Both the position numbers and the translations under genes were made by a program. From assembly GCA_050486445.1 (NCBI GenBank), contig JBJHDH010000037.1:1-27700 (forward strand): 27,700 nt of DNA, given 5' to 3'. This document shows positions 14,613-21,191 of this stretch, in pieces. Source of the DNA: Euryhalocaulis sp050486445 (GTDB lineage Bacteria; Pseudomonadota; Alphaproteobacteria; Caulobacterales; Maricaulaceae). Positions within the stretch are counted from its first letter, which is position 1, and each line of letters opens with the position of its first letter. The notes below the pieces were generated by a model. That model searched no databases, was not told the DNA's origin, and was given only the letters and a program-made list of their open reading frames with translations.

Positions 14613-15155
14613 TCAGCCGGGATGACCGATTTTGGCGGAATCGCCCAGATCGCCATGCGCATCCCGTCCGGTCAGCATCGCCTTGGTCCAGCCATAGGCG
14701 AGGGTCACCGCCGCGCCGGGCGGATCCCAGTATTCGCCATAATGCAGATCGACCTCGACAGCGCAGATATCGGGATCGCGCCGGCCCTTGGGGAACCAGG
14801 GGCGCGCCGCCTCGCTCCACAGGGCGTCGATCAGCGCGGGGTCGCGGCGGATACGCGCCACGCCGCTGACCGATACATAGTCGCCGCCTTTGGCGAAGCT
14901 GAGATTGACGTTGGGCTCGCGCGCCATCTCTTCTGTCTTGGCCGAGCTGCGCGCGGTCAGGAAATAGAGACGATCACGATCCTCTCCGGCAAACTGCGCC
15001 GCCATCGGCCGGGCGCGCAGCGAGCCGTCCGTCTCCATCGTGGTCACCATCGCAATGCCGATTTCCTCAATCAGCGCGCATAGTTTATCGCGCGCCGCTT
15101 TGGAATTTTCTGGGGATTGCTCCGGGGATTGCTCCGGGTGGTTTGCCTGGGCCAT
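14613..15155 (-). CDS. Pyridoxamine 5'-phosphate oxidase-like FMN-binding protein (general stress protein 26 type)
   Basis: The 180-residue product has a split-barrel flavin-binding fold, similar to the general stress protein 26 group of the PNPOx-like superfamily. Visible signatures are IEEIGIAMVTTMETDGSLRARPM (about 29-51), LYFLTARSSAKTEEMAREPNVNLSFA (about 63-88), YVSVSGVARIRRDP, and a C-terminal VDLHYGEYWDPPG. True PdxH has extra PLP-binding and dimer residues, so vitamin B6 synthesis is unlikely. The N-terminus carries SPEQSPEN, encoded by a 12-bp tandem duplication (15112-15135). It lies downstream of the Sel1-repeat gene on the same strand. Substrate and cofactor (FMN or F420) cannot be read from sequence. 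Confidence 0.85.
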   Translation of the reverse strand: MAQANHPEQSPEQSPENSKAARDKLCALIEEIGIAMVTTMETDGSLRARPMAAQFAGEDRDRLYFLTARSSAKTEEMAREPNVNLSFAKGGDYVSVSGVARIRRDPALIDALWSEAARPWFPKGRRDPDICAVEVDLHYGEYWDPPGAAVTLAYGWTKAMLTGRDAHGDLGDSAKIGHPG

Positions 15156-15221
15156 GCCGCGCCTCCGCCATATGCGCGGCCGATGGACCGCATGGACGCA
15201 ACGCGCCCCGGCGCGGCGGGT

Positions 15222-16289
15222 TCAGTCCGGAACTGTGGCGTCCAATGCCGTCTCCTGCGCGGCTTCATGGTCGGCTTCGGCGCGGGCGCGAACCTCGGCG
15301 CGCGCGGCGTCGCTGTCCAGTTGCGCCTCGGCCATTATCCGCAGCGTCAGGCGGCGCTCGCCATAGCCGGCTCCGGCGTCGGGATCGGCCAGCATCGAGC
15401 GCAGCGCCCAGTAATAGGCGCCCTCCGCATCGGCCGGCGCGCCTGCCCCGGCATAGAGCATGGCGGCGTGATAAAAGGCGCCTTCGGGATCGCCGCGCTC
15501 CGCCGCCAGCCGGTACCAGCGCGCGGCGCCCGGCTGGTCCTGCGCTGTTCCCGCGCCCTGCCACAGCGCATGGGCGAGAAGCGTCGCGCCGGCGGCGTGG
15601 CCGCGCTCGGCCGCCTGACGGAACAGGGCGGCGGCGCGAATCATATCCGTCTCGTCTCCCGTATCGGCGCGCAACAGCCCGGCCTCATAGGCGGCCTCGG
15701 CGTCGCCGGCGAACGCCGCGCGTTCCAGCAGGGCGAGCGCAAGTGCTTCCGCCTCCGCGCCGCCGCCCGTGCGCGCCAGCTCCAGATGCGCCAGCCGCCG
15801 CATCGCTTCGGGCAGTCCCTGATCGGCCGCGGCCTGAAAAGCGCGCCTGGCGCCATCCATATCCACGGGCCCGCCCGCGCCCTCCGCCAGCATCTGGCCG
15901 AGCAGGAGCTGCGCCTCGGGCGAGTGGCGCTCGCTCGCGCGCTCCAGAAAGCCGCGCGCGTCTTCGGGCGTCAGGTCTGCGCGCCCGCTCGCGGCCAGCC
16001 GCGCCAGCCCGATCAGCGCGTCGATATGTTCCAGTTCCGCCGCCGCCTCGTACCATTGGCGCGCCTGCGCGTCGTCGCGCTCGCCGCCCAGCCCGCGCTC
16101 GAACAGAATTCCCGCCAGAACCATGGCCTGGAGTCCGCCGCCGGCGGCGGCGGCCAGCGCATCGGTGCGCGCCGATTCATACCGGCCCTCCGCATAGGCC
16201 TCGCGCGCGCGGTCCAGCAGATCGCTCTGCTGCGCGATTCCCGGCGCGGGCGCGAGCGCCAGACAAAAACCCAGAAAGCAGAGACTCAG
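15222..16289 (-). CDS. Secreted Sel1-like (TPR) repeat protein
   Basis: The product is an exported protein made of Sel1-like repeats, alpha-helical pairs that mediate protein contacts. A signal-peptide-like stretch (ARALSLCFLGFCLALAPAPGIAQ) is followed by about seven degenerate repeats, e.g. QARQWYEAAAELEHIDALIG, GARRAFQAAADQGLPEAMRR, AALFRQAAERGHAAGATLLA and AARWYRLAAERGDPEGAFYH, and a charged C-terminal helix. The start is a problem: near the signal peptide there is no in-frame ATG, GTG or TTG. The listed start is a CTG (16289-16287) that overlaps the thiE stop in CTGA. The frame stays open to an ATG at 16481 deep inside thiE. The next ATG (16124) would remove the signal peptide. Function is unknown. 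Confidence 0.75.
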   Translation of the reverse strand: MSLCFLGFCLALAPAPGIAQQSDLLDRAREAYAEGRYESARTDALAAAAGGGLQAMVLAGILFERGLGGERDDAQARQWYEAAAELEHIDALIGLARLAASGRADLTPEDARGFLERASERHSPEAQLLLGQMLAEGAGGPVDMDGARRAFQAAADQGLPEAMRRLAHLELARTGGGAEAEALALALLERAAFAGDAEAAYEAGLLRADTGDETDMIRAAALFRQAAERGHAAGATLLAHALWQGAGTAQDQPGAARWYRLAAERGDPEGAFYHAAMLYAGAGAPADAEGAYYWALRSMLADPDAGAGYGERRLTLRIMAEAQLDSDAARAEVRARAEADHEAAQETALDATVPD

Positions 16290-16951
16290 GGCGCGGGCGG
16301 CGACGCGGCCCTGATGGCGGCGTTCATCGCCGCTGCGCCCGCGCCGGGCCCGTCCGGATGGCTCCAGACAAAGGCCGAGACCGCCAGAAAATCGGCGCCC
16401 GCCTGCACCAGCGGCGCGCAGTTTTCCGCCGTGATTCCGCCGATGGCGACACAGGGCAGCGTGAAGATTTCGGACCACCATTGCAGGATCTCCGGATCGG
16501 CGGCGAACTCTGTCGCCTTGGTCCTTGTCGGAAAAAAGGCGCCAAACGCGACATAATCGGCCCCGCTTTCCCCGGCCTCGATGGCCAGATGCCGGGAGTT
16601 GTGACAGGTGACGCCCAGAATCCGGTCGGGCCCCAGCGCCCTGCGCGCCTCGTCCGCGTCCATGTCGCCCTGGCCAATATGGGCGCCATCGGCGTCCAGT
16701 TCAGCGGCCAGGTCCGGCCGGTCATTGACGATGAAACTGACGCCATGCGCCGCGCAGAGCGGGCGCAGCGCCCGCCCGGCGGCCAGCACGGCGGCGTCAT
16801 CCGCGTCCTTCAGGCGAAGCTGGAACGCGCCCGCATCCCCGGCGGAAAGCGCCGCCTCAAGTTGCGGCGCGAACGCTTCCGGATCGAACGCGGGCGGCGA
16901 GATCAGATACAGGCGGCAGGTCACATCGTTCCCATCCATACCGGAACTCAT
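16286..16951 (-). CDS. thiE: Thiamine phosphate synthase ThiE
   Basis: ThiE joins hydroxymethylpyrimidine pyrophosphate and thiazole phosphate to give thiamine phosphate. The 221-residue TIM-barrel product has the expected motifs: FQLRLKD (43-49), FIVNDRPDLA (73-82), GAHIGQGD (89-96), GVTCHN (113-118), FGAFFPTRTK (136-145) and AIGGIT (169-174). The usual core GPxFPTxTK is present as GAFFPTRTK. The ATG at 16951 overlaps the hslO stop as ATGA. Other thiamine genes are not in the window, and its place in an argD-hslO series is unusual. A ThiE-like paralogue with another role is possible but less likely. Confidence 0.85.
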   Translation of the reverse strand: MSSGMDGNDVTCRLYLISPPAFDPEAFAPQLEAALSAGDAGAFQLRLKDADDAAVLAAGRALRPLCAAHGVSFIVNDRPDLAAELDADGAHIGQGDMDADEARRALGPDRILGVTCHNSRHLAIEAGESGADYVAFGAFFPTRTKATEFAADPEILQWWSEIFTLPCVAIGGITAENCAPLVQAGADFLAVSAFVWSHPDGPGAGAAAMNAAIRAASPPAP

Positions 16952-17874
16952 GTCTCAAAATCGTCCAGCGTGAAGCGATAGATGCTGCCGCAATATTCGC
17001 AGGTGGCGCTGATGGTTCCGCCCGGCTCCTGCATCGCCTCGCGCTCGGTGGCGGGAAAGCCGCCCAGCACGTCGCGCACCCGCTGCGCCGAGCATTGGCA
17101 ATAGCGGCGCACCGGCGTTCCCGGAAACAGGCGCACGCCGGTCTCGTGAAACAGGCGGTAGAGCACGCGCCCGGCGGAAAGGTCCGGGTCGGCCAGCTCC
17201 TCGTCGGTCAGCGTGCCGAACAGCGCGCGCGCGGTATCCCAGGCATCGCCCGCATCGCCGCGGGCATCGTCCGCCGCGATCTGCTGGATCATCATGCCGC
17301 CGCCGCGCCAGCGTGGCAGGCCCTCGGCCTGAAACCGCGCCACCGCCACGCGCAGCCGCGTCGGAATCTGTTCGGACTGGCGGAAATAGGCTTCCACCGT
17401 GTCGCAGAGCGTCTCGCCCTCCAGCGCCGTCAGGCCCTGATAGCGTTCGCCGTCCTCGCCGGGATCGATGGTCATGGCGAAGGAGCCGGCGCCCAGCAAT
17501 TGCGCCGCGCCGTGGCTGTCTTCGATTTCGCCGGCGCGCGCCTTGTCCACCCGCGCATAGGCGCGCACACCGCCATCGGTGCGCCAGTCGGCGACCAGAA
17601 ACCCGACCGGTCCGTCGCCGCTGGCCTGAAGGATCAGCCGCCCCTCGAATTTCAGCGCATGGCCGACCAGAGCGGCGCAGATCACCGCCTCGCCCAGCAG
17701 GCGCGCAACCGCGTCGGGATACGGATGGGCGGAGAGGATTTCGTCCAGCGAATCGGCCAGCCGCGCGATGCGGCCGCGCACCGGTGCGCCCTCGATCTGG
17801 AACGCCGCCACGGCGTCGTCTGCGGCGCCCAGCGCATCCAGCCGGGCGAGGCCGGATGCGGCCGCGCCGCTCAA
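16948..17874 (-). CDS. hslO: Redox-regulated chaperone Hsp33 (HslO)
   Basis: Hsp33 is a holdase chaperone activated by oxidation of a C-terminal zinc site. From TTG 17874 the product is 308 residues. The N-terminal domain includes HPYPDAVARLLGEAVICAAL (about 63-82) and LILQASGDGPVGFLVADW; the C-terminal redox switch is C259-Q-C261 (RRYCQCSAQR) and C292-E-Y-C295 (ATCEYCGS), matching CxC...CxxC. The TTG start overlaps the argD stop as TTGA and yields the normal length. The frame is open further upstream but there it is a shadow of argD. Its stop is shared with the thiE start. The argD-hslO linkage is known in alphaproteobacteria, commonly with argF between them. Confidence 0.93.
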   Translation of the reverse strand: MSGAAASGLARLDALGAADDAVAAFQIEGAPVRGRIARLADSLDEILSAHPYPDAVARLLGEAVICAALVGHALKFEGRLILQASGDGPVGFLVADWRTDGGVRAYARVDKARAGEIEDSHGAAQLLGAGSFAMTIDPGEDGERYQGLTALEGETLCDTVEAYFRQSEQIPTRLRVAVARFQAEGLPRWRGGGMMIQQIAADDARGDAGDAWDTARALFGTLTDEELADPDLSAGRVLYRLFHETGVRLFPGTPVRRYCQCSAQRVRDVLGGFPATEREAMQEPGGTISATCEYCGSIYRFTLDDFET

Positions 17875-19076
17875 GCGCCCTCTCGCGGAGCGTCCGTCAG
17901 CACCCGGTCGAGAATCTCCACCGCCTGGCGCGCATCGTCGCGCGTGGCGACCAGCGGCGGCGCCAGACGCAGCACATTGCCCCCGGCGACGCCGACCAGC
18001 AGGCGCGCATCGCGGCACGCTGCCTGAATCGCCTTGTTCTGCACGCCGTCTTTCAGCTTCAGCCCGAGCAGCAGACCCTTGCCGCGCACATCCTCGATCA
18101 TATCGGGATGCGTATCGCGCAGGCGCGCAAGCTGCTGGCCCAGATAATTGGCGACGTCGTTCACCTGCTCCAGAAAGGCCGGGTCGCTGAGCACGTCCCA
18201 CACCGCGTTGCCCACCGCCATGGCCAGCGGATTGCCGCCATAGGTCGTGCCATGCGCGCCGAACTGCATGCCCTGCGCCGCCTCTTCGGTGGCCAGACAG
18301 GCGCCCAGCGGAAAGCCCCCGCCGACGCCCTTGGCCAGCGCTACAATGTCCGGATTTGCTTCCCCGTCCGCCCCCCCGTTCGCCCATTGCCAGGCGAACA
18401 GCTTGCCCGTCCGCGCCGCGCCGCACTGCACCTCGTCATAGATCAGCAGCAGACCGTGCTGGTCGCACAGCCTGCGCAGCGCGCGCAGATATTCCGTGCT
18501 GGCCGCGCGCACGCCGCCCTCGCCCTGCACCGGCTCGATCAGCACGGCGCAGGTCTCGGGCCGGATCGCGGTCCTCGCCGCCTCGATATCGCCGAACGGA
18601 ACCTGGTCGAATCCGTCCAGCGGCGGACCGAACCCCTCCAGATAGGCGGGGTTGCCGCCGGCAGCGATCGCGGCGTGGGACCGGCCGTGAAAGGCGCCCT
18701 CGAAGGTGATGACGCGATACCGCTCCGGCCGGCCGGTCACGGCGAAATATTTGCGCGCGGTCTTCAGCGCCGCCTCGATCGCCTCGGTGCCGGAATTGCA
18801 GAAAAACACGCGGTCCAGCCCGCTGGCGGCGGCGTATTTGGCCGCCAGTTCGCGCTGGCCCGGCACGGCGAACATGTTCGAGACGTGCCAGAGCTTTTCG
18901 CTTTGCTCTTTCAGCGCATTGACCGCCGCCGGATGCGCATGGCCGAGTGAATTCACCGCGATTCCGGCGATGAAATCCAGATACGGTTCGTCATCGGCTG
19001 TGTAGAGCCACACGCCTTCGCCGCGCACGAAATCAATCGGCGGCGGCGCGAACAGATCCATCAAAGGCGCGGACAC
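17871..19076 (-). CDS. argD: Acetylornithine/succinyldiaminopimelate aminotransferase ArgD
   Basis: PLP-dependent class-III aminotransferase of arginine biosynthesis, often also acting in lysine synthesis. The 401-residue product shows NSGTEAIEAALKTARKY (94-110), TFEGAFHGRS (124-133), EPVQGEGGVR (181-190), the cofactor aspartate in LIYDEVQCG (D214), and the Schiff-base lysine K249 in VALAKGVGGGFPLG. Length and order match ArgD. The stop overlaps the hslO TTG start; argF, the usual next gene in many relatives, is missing from this spot. The ATG at 19076 opens MSAPLMDLFAPPPIDFVRGE. It follows an ABC permease gene by 80 nt. Confidence 0.95.
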   Translation of the reverse strand: MSAPLMDLFAPPPIDFVRGEGVWLYTADDEPYLDFIAGIAVNSLGHAHPAAVNALKEQSEKLWHVSNMFAVPGQRELAAKYAAASGLDRVFFCNSGTEAIEAALKTARKYFAVTGRPERYRVITFEGAFHGRSHAAIAAGGNPAYLEGFGPPLDGFDQVPFGDIEAARTAIRPETCAVLIEPVQGEGGVRAASTEYLRALRRLCDQHGLLLIYDEVQCGAARTGKLFAWQWANGGADGEANPDIVALAKGVGGGFPLGACLATEEAAQGMQFGAHGTTYGGNPLAMAVGNAVWDVLSDPAFLEQVNDVANYLGQQLARLRDTHPDMIEDVRGKGLLLGLKLKDGVQNKAIQAACRDARLLVGVAGGNVLRLAPPLVATRDDARQAVEILDRVLTDAPREGA

Positions 19077-19156
19077 GGGCGGTTTCCTTGCGGCGGAGCG
19101 GCCGCCTGCTTCAACACAGGGATGCGCGCGCGGTCAAGCGCGCGGCGGGGCAGGGA

Positions 19157-19993
19157 TCAGCTCTTCATCCGCCAGCCGGCGCGCAGCACGGCCCAGGCCG
19201 CCCCGACCGAAAGGAGGGCGGCGGCCAGCGTAACCGCCACGCCGATGCCGAGCGGGCCGTCATGATAGCCGGTGAAGCCATAGCGGAACCCGTCGATCAG
19301 ATAGAAAACCGGGTTGAAATGATTGGCGATCTGAAACGCCTCGGGCAGGCGCTGGATCGAATAGAACGAGCCGGACAGGAAGATCAGCGGCAGCATCACG
19401 AAATTCTGGATCGCGGCCATATGGTCGAACTTCTCGGCCCAGACGCCGGCCACCGCGCCCAGCGCGCCCAGCATCATCCCGGCCAGCAGACCGTGATACA
19501 GAACCGCGCCCCAATGCACGGGCGCGACATTGATAAAAGGCAGCAGCGTCAGTGTCGTGACCAGCGCCACCAGCGCCCCGCGCGTCGCCGCGCCCAGCGT
19601 GAGGGCGCCCGTCAACTCCGTCGCCGACAGCGGCGGCATCATGAAATCGACGCTGGTGCCCTGCATCTTCGCGATCATCATCGAGGATGACGAGTTCTGA
19701 AACGCGTTGGACAGCACCGACATCATGATCAGGCCGGGCGCCAGGAATTCGGGATAGGACAGGCCCTCCACCGCCGGGCGCGCGCCCGCCAGCGCAATCA
19801 CGAACACCACGATATAAAGCAATGTGGTGACCACGGGCGCGAGCACGGTCTGCGCCACGACTTTGAAGAACCGCTGGACCTCTTTTTTGTAGAGCGTCCA
19901 GAAACCGATCCAGTTGACCGCGCCGAACCGGCGCGGCGGCCGGAAGCCTGAGGCGTCGTCCATGACGGGGCTGGCGGCGGAATCGGACGGCAT
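19157..19993 (-). CDS. ABC-2 type transporter permease (YadH-like)
   Basis: Integral membrane subunit of an ABC-2 exporter. The 278-residue product has a cytoplasmic N-terminus ending in an amphipathic stretch (FWTLYKKEVQRFFKV, about 31-45) and six hydrophobic segments (VLAPVVTTLLYIVVFVIALA, FLAPGLIMMSVLSNAF, the ATRGALVALVTTLTLLPF area, YHGLLAGMMLGALGAVAGV, FVMLPLIFLSGSFYSIQRLP, and a last helix near the C-terminus). FLSGSFYSIQRLPEAFQ and NHFNPVFYLIDGFRYGFTG are typical of the YadH/DrrB-type family. No ATPase gene adjoins it on either side, so the partner must lie elsewhere. ATG 19993 gives the longest product; M11 is an alternative start. Confidence 0.88.
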   Translation of the reverse strand: MPSDSAASPVMDDASGFRPPRRFGAVNWIGFWTLYKKEVQRFFKVVAQTVLAPVVTTLLYIVVFVIALAGARPAVEGLSYPEFLAPGLIMMSVLSNAFQNSSSSMMIAKMQGTSVDFMMPPLSATELTGALTLGAATRGALVALVTTLTLLPFINVAPVHWGAVLYHGLLAGMMLGALGAVAGVWAEKFDHMAAIQNFVMLPLIFLSGSFYSIQRLPEAFQIANHFNPVFYLIDGFRYGFTGYHDGPLGIGVAVTLAAALLSVGAAWAVLRAGWRMKS

Positions 19994-20003
19994 GGAGGCT
20001 GCT

Positions 20004-20057
20004 TAGAGCGTTTCCAGGCGAAGTGGAACCCGGTTCGCCGTCCGGAACGCGGCATAA
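20004..20057. repeat. Intergenic nested palindrome, copy A
   Basis: Starts TTAGAGCGTTTCC and ends GGAACGCGGCATA, forming an outer stem (GCGTTTCC / GGAACGC) with an inner stem GGCGAA / TTCGCC around GTGGAACCCGG. It shares the AGAGCGTTTYC...GAAGTGG..ACCGGTTCG plan with copies at 23004 and 25710. It lies between the permease start and the host-attachment gene end. Confidence 0.65.
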
Positions 20058-20118
20058 CAAAAGACGTGCGTCTGCGCCGCTTCCAGCGCCCCGGAAGATC
20101 AGGAAGCGAGGATCAAGA

Positions 20119-20595
20119 TCAGGCGAGGTGCGGCGCGGCCGCGCTATTCTCCTGTTTCAGCATCGCTTCCAGCTTCAGGGTCGGGTGATTGGTGTAATCG
20201 CCGGTGATCTCGCGGAAAATGCGGCGCGCTGCCGTTTCGTGCAGGCAGCTGCGCAGCCAGCCCATGGCGCGGGGCGAGGCCATCAGGACCAGCCGGTCGA
20301 ACCGGTTTTTCAGCGCCGCCTGGTTAAGGCTTTCGGCGAAGGCGCAGACGAAACGCTGCTCCGCCTGCTGATGGAAATCCGCCTCTTCCATGGCCGAGCG
20401 CTGGCCCGGTCCGGGATCGGGCATCCGGCCCGGCGCGTCCGTCTTGATGTCCCGGTCGGGGACAGGGTCGTATTCCGCCTTGTCCATCAGATGCAGATCG
20501 GGCGCGTCGGTAAATCCCTTGTCCTCGAACAGCAACGCCTTGGACCCGTCCAGCACCGCCACCCAGGTCACGCGCTCGGCCGCCATTTTCGTCAT
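20119..20595 (-). CDS. Host attachment family protein
   Basis: The 158-residue product belongs to the family annotated 'protein required for attachment to host cells', related to bacterial eRF1-domain-like (baeRF) proteins. Seen features: a beta-rich start VTWVAVLDGSKALLFEDKGF (residues 9-28), an acidic/proline linker around DAPGRMPDPGPGQRSAMEEA, and a conserved end FDRLVLMASPRAMGWLRSCL then TGDYTNHP. There is no signal peptide, so a direct surface role is doubtful. ATG 20595 gives the family's normal start; the open frame extends to 20697 but that part reads as noise. It stands alone: 596 bp of non-coding DNA upstream and a palindromic repeat downstream. Confidence 0.75.
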   Translation of the reverse strand: MTKMAAERVTWVAVLDGSKALLFEDKGFTDAPDLHLMDKAEYDPVPDRDIKTDAPGRMPDPGPGQRSAMEEADFHQQAEQRFVCAFAESLNQAALKNRFDRLVLMASPRAMGWLRSCLHETAARRIFREITGDYTNHPTLKLEAMLKQENSAAAPHLA

Positions 20596-20838
20596 TTGGG
20601 GAATTCTCCGCACTCCTGTGGATGATACGGGTTTCAACCGGCGGCGGGCCCGCGGGGTTCCGCATCGCTCCATCCGGCTTTTTTCCCGGTTTTCCATTCG
20701 TGCGCGGCGGCGTGCCTGCCGCCTTGAGCCGGGTCAAACCGGAAGCGCGGACACGTTCGCAACGCCCTTCGTGAACAAAAAAGCGGGGAAATTTCCGCAA
20801 ACCTCCTACACCTCTCCGCTGCGCATAGGATGGCGGTG

Positions 20839-20883
20839 TTCCTTCCTCACGGGGGACGCGCGCAATCAACGTGGGGGAAGGAA
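20839..20883 (+). promoter_or_regulatory. Hairpin masking a Shine-Dalgarno sequence
   Basis: TTCCTTCC (20839-20846) pairs fully with GGAAGGAA (20876-20883), and CACG (20848-20851) with CGTG (20870-20873), giving a 12-bp stem with a small internal bulge and an 18-nt loop. GGAAGGAA is the ribosome-binding site 4 nt before ATG 20888, so ribosome access would depend on opening the stem. This would suit an RNA thermometer or ligand-gated leader; function is an inference. Confidence 0.45.
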
Positions 20884-20887
20884 GTGC

Positions 20888-20959
20888 ATGGCGCGTCCGC
20901 GCTTCGGACGTGATAGTCCGAAGCTCCGGCGCGGCCTTCAGGGCGGCGAGCGGCACTAA
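20888..20959 (+). CDS. 23-codon ORF with strong, hairpin-masked ribosome-binding site
   Basis: ATG 20888 to TAA 20957-20959 encodes MARPRFGRDSPKLRRGLQGG followed by ERH, a very basic peptide (seven arginines in 23 residues). The SD sequence (GGAAGGAAG) is the strongest in the neighbourhood and is sequestered by the hairpin at 20839-20883. A perfect 9-bp stem (gcttcggac / gtccgaagc, 20901-20924) lies inside the ORF. It could be a leader peptide or a small protein, or the whole stretch may be a non-coding RNA and the ORF incidental. No family was recognised. Confidence 0.25.
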   Translation: MARPRFGRDSPKLRRGLQGGERH

Positions 20960-21191
20960 ACGACCGACCGCGTCAAAACCCTGGACTGGAATCGGGACGG
21001 AGACGTTCCGGCAAATCCATGCGCGGGGCGCTCAAAGGAACGCACCATACGTACCAAGGACCGGAACACCCGCGTTCCCCGCGGGCGCCCCGCTTCCCCT
21101 ACCTTTCCCCGGCGGCACAACCGCGCGGCGCTGCGAGCGCGCGCCTGCGATTCACCATTCCCACCCCTTCATGCCGGGAGCGCCGCCTGTC

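Larger units (their letters stand above)
20596..21191. other. 596-bp intergenic stretch with dense secondary structure
   Basis: No convincing protein gene fills this stretch between the host-attachment start and the methyltransferase stop; the long frames crossing it have poor codon character. It holds a GGAAATTTCC palindrome (20787-20796) beside a run of six A, the SD-sequestering hairpin (20839-20883), a 23-codon ORF, a perfect 9-bp hairpin (20901-20924), and competing stems GGAACGC/GCGTTCC (21037-21078) and CCCGCG/CGCGGG (21069-21085). tmRNA, RNase P, SRP RNA and 6S landmarks were looked for and not found. Confidence 0.5.

Noticed and set aside
15143..16981. 612-codon open frame on the plus strand
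   Set aside because: It is antisense to the Sel1 and thiE genes, rich in R, P and A, with no family motifs. It is a GC-rich shadow frame.
17313..18950. 545-codon open frame on the plus strand
   Set aside because: Antisense to hslO and argD, which have complete catalytic motifs; the frame shows arginine/proline-rich shadow composition.
19125..19144. Terminator between the ABC permease and argD
   Set aside because: CGCGCGC/GCGCGCG forms a 7-bp stem, but no T-run follows on the minus strand, so read-through into argD is equally likely.
20776..20798. Minus-strand intrinsic terminator at the six-A run
   Set aside because: GCGG/CCGC followed by TTTTTT looks terminator-like, but the stem is only 4 bp with an 8-nt loop; too weak to list.
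20700..21190. tmRNA, RNase P RNA, SRP RNA or 6S RNA
   Set aside because: The landmark sequences (tag peptide codons, AGGAAAGTCCGGGC, GGAAGGNAGCA-type SRP loop) are absent on both strands.
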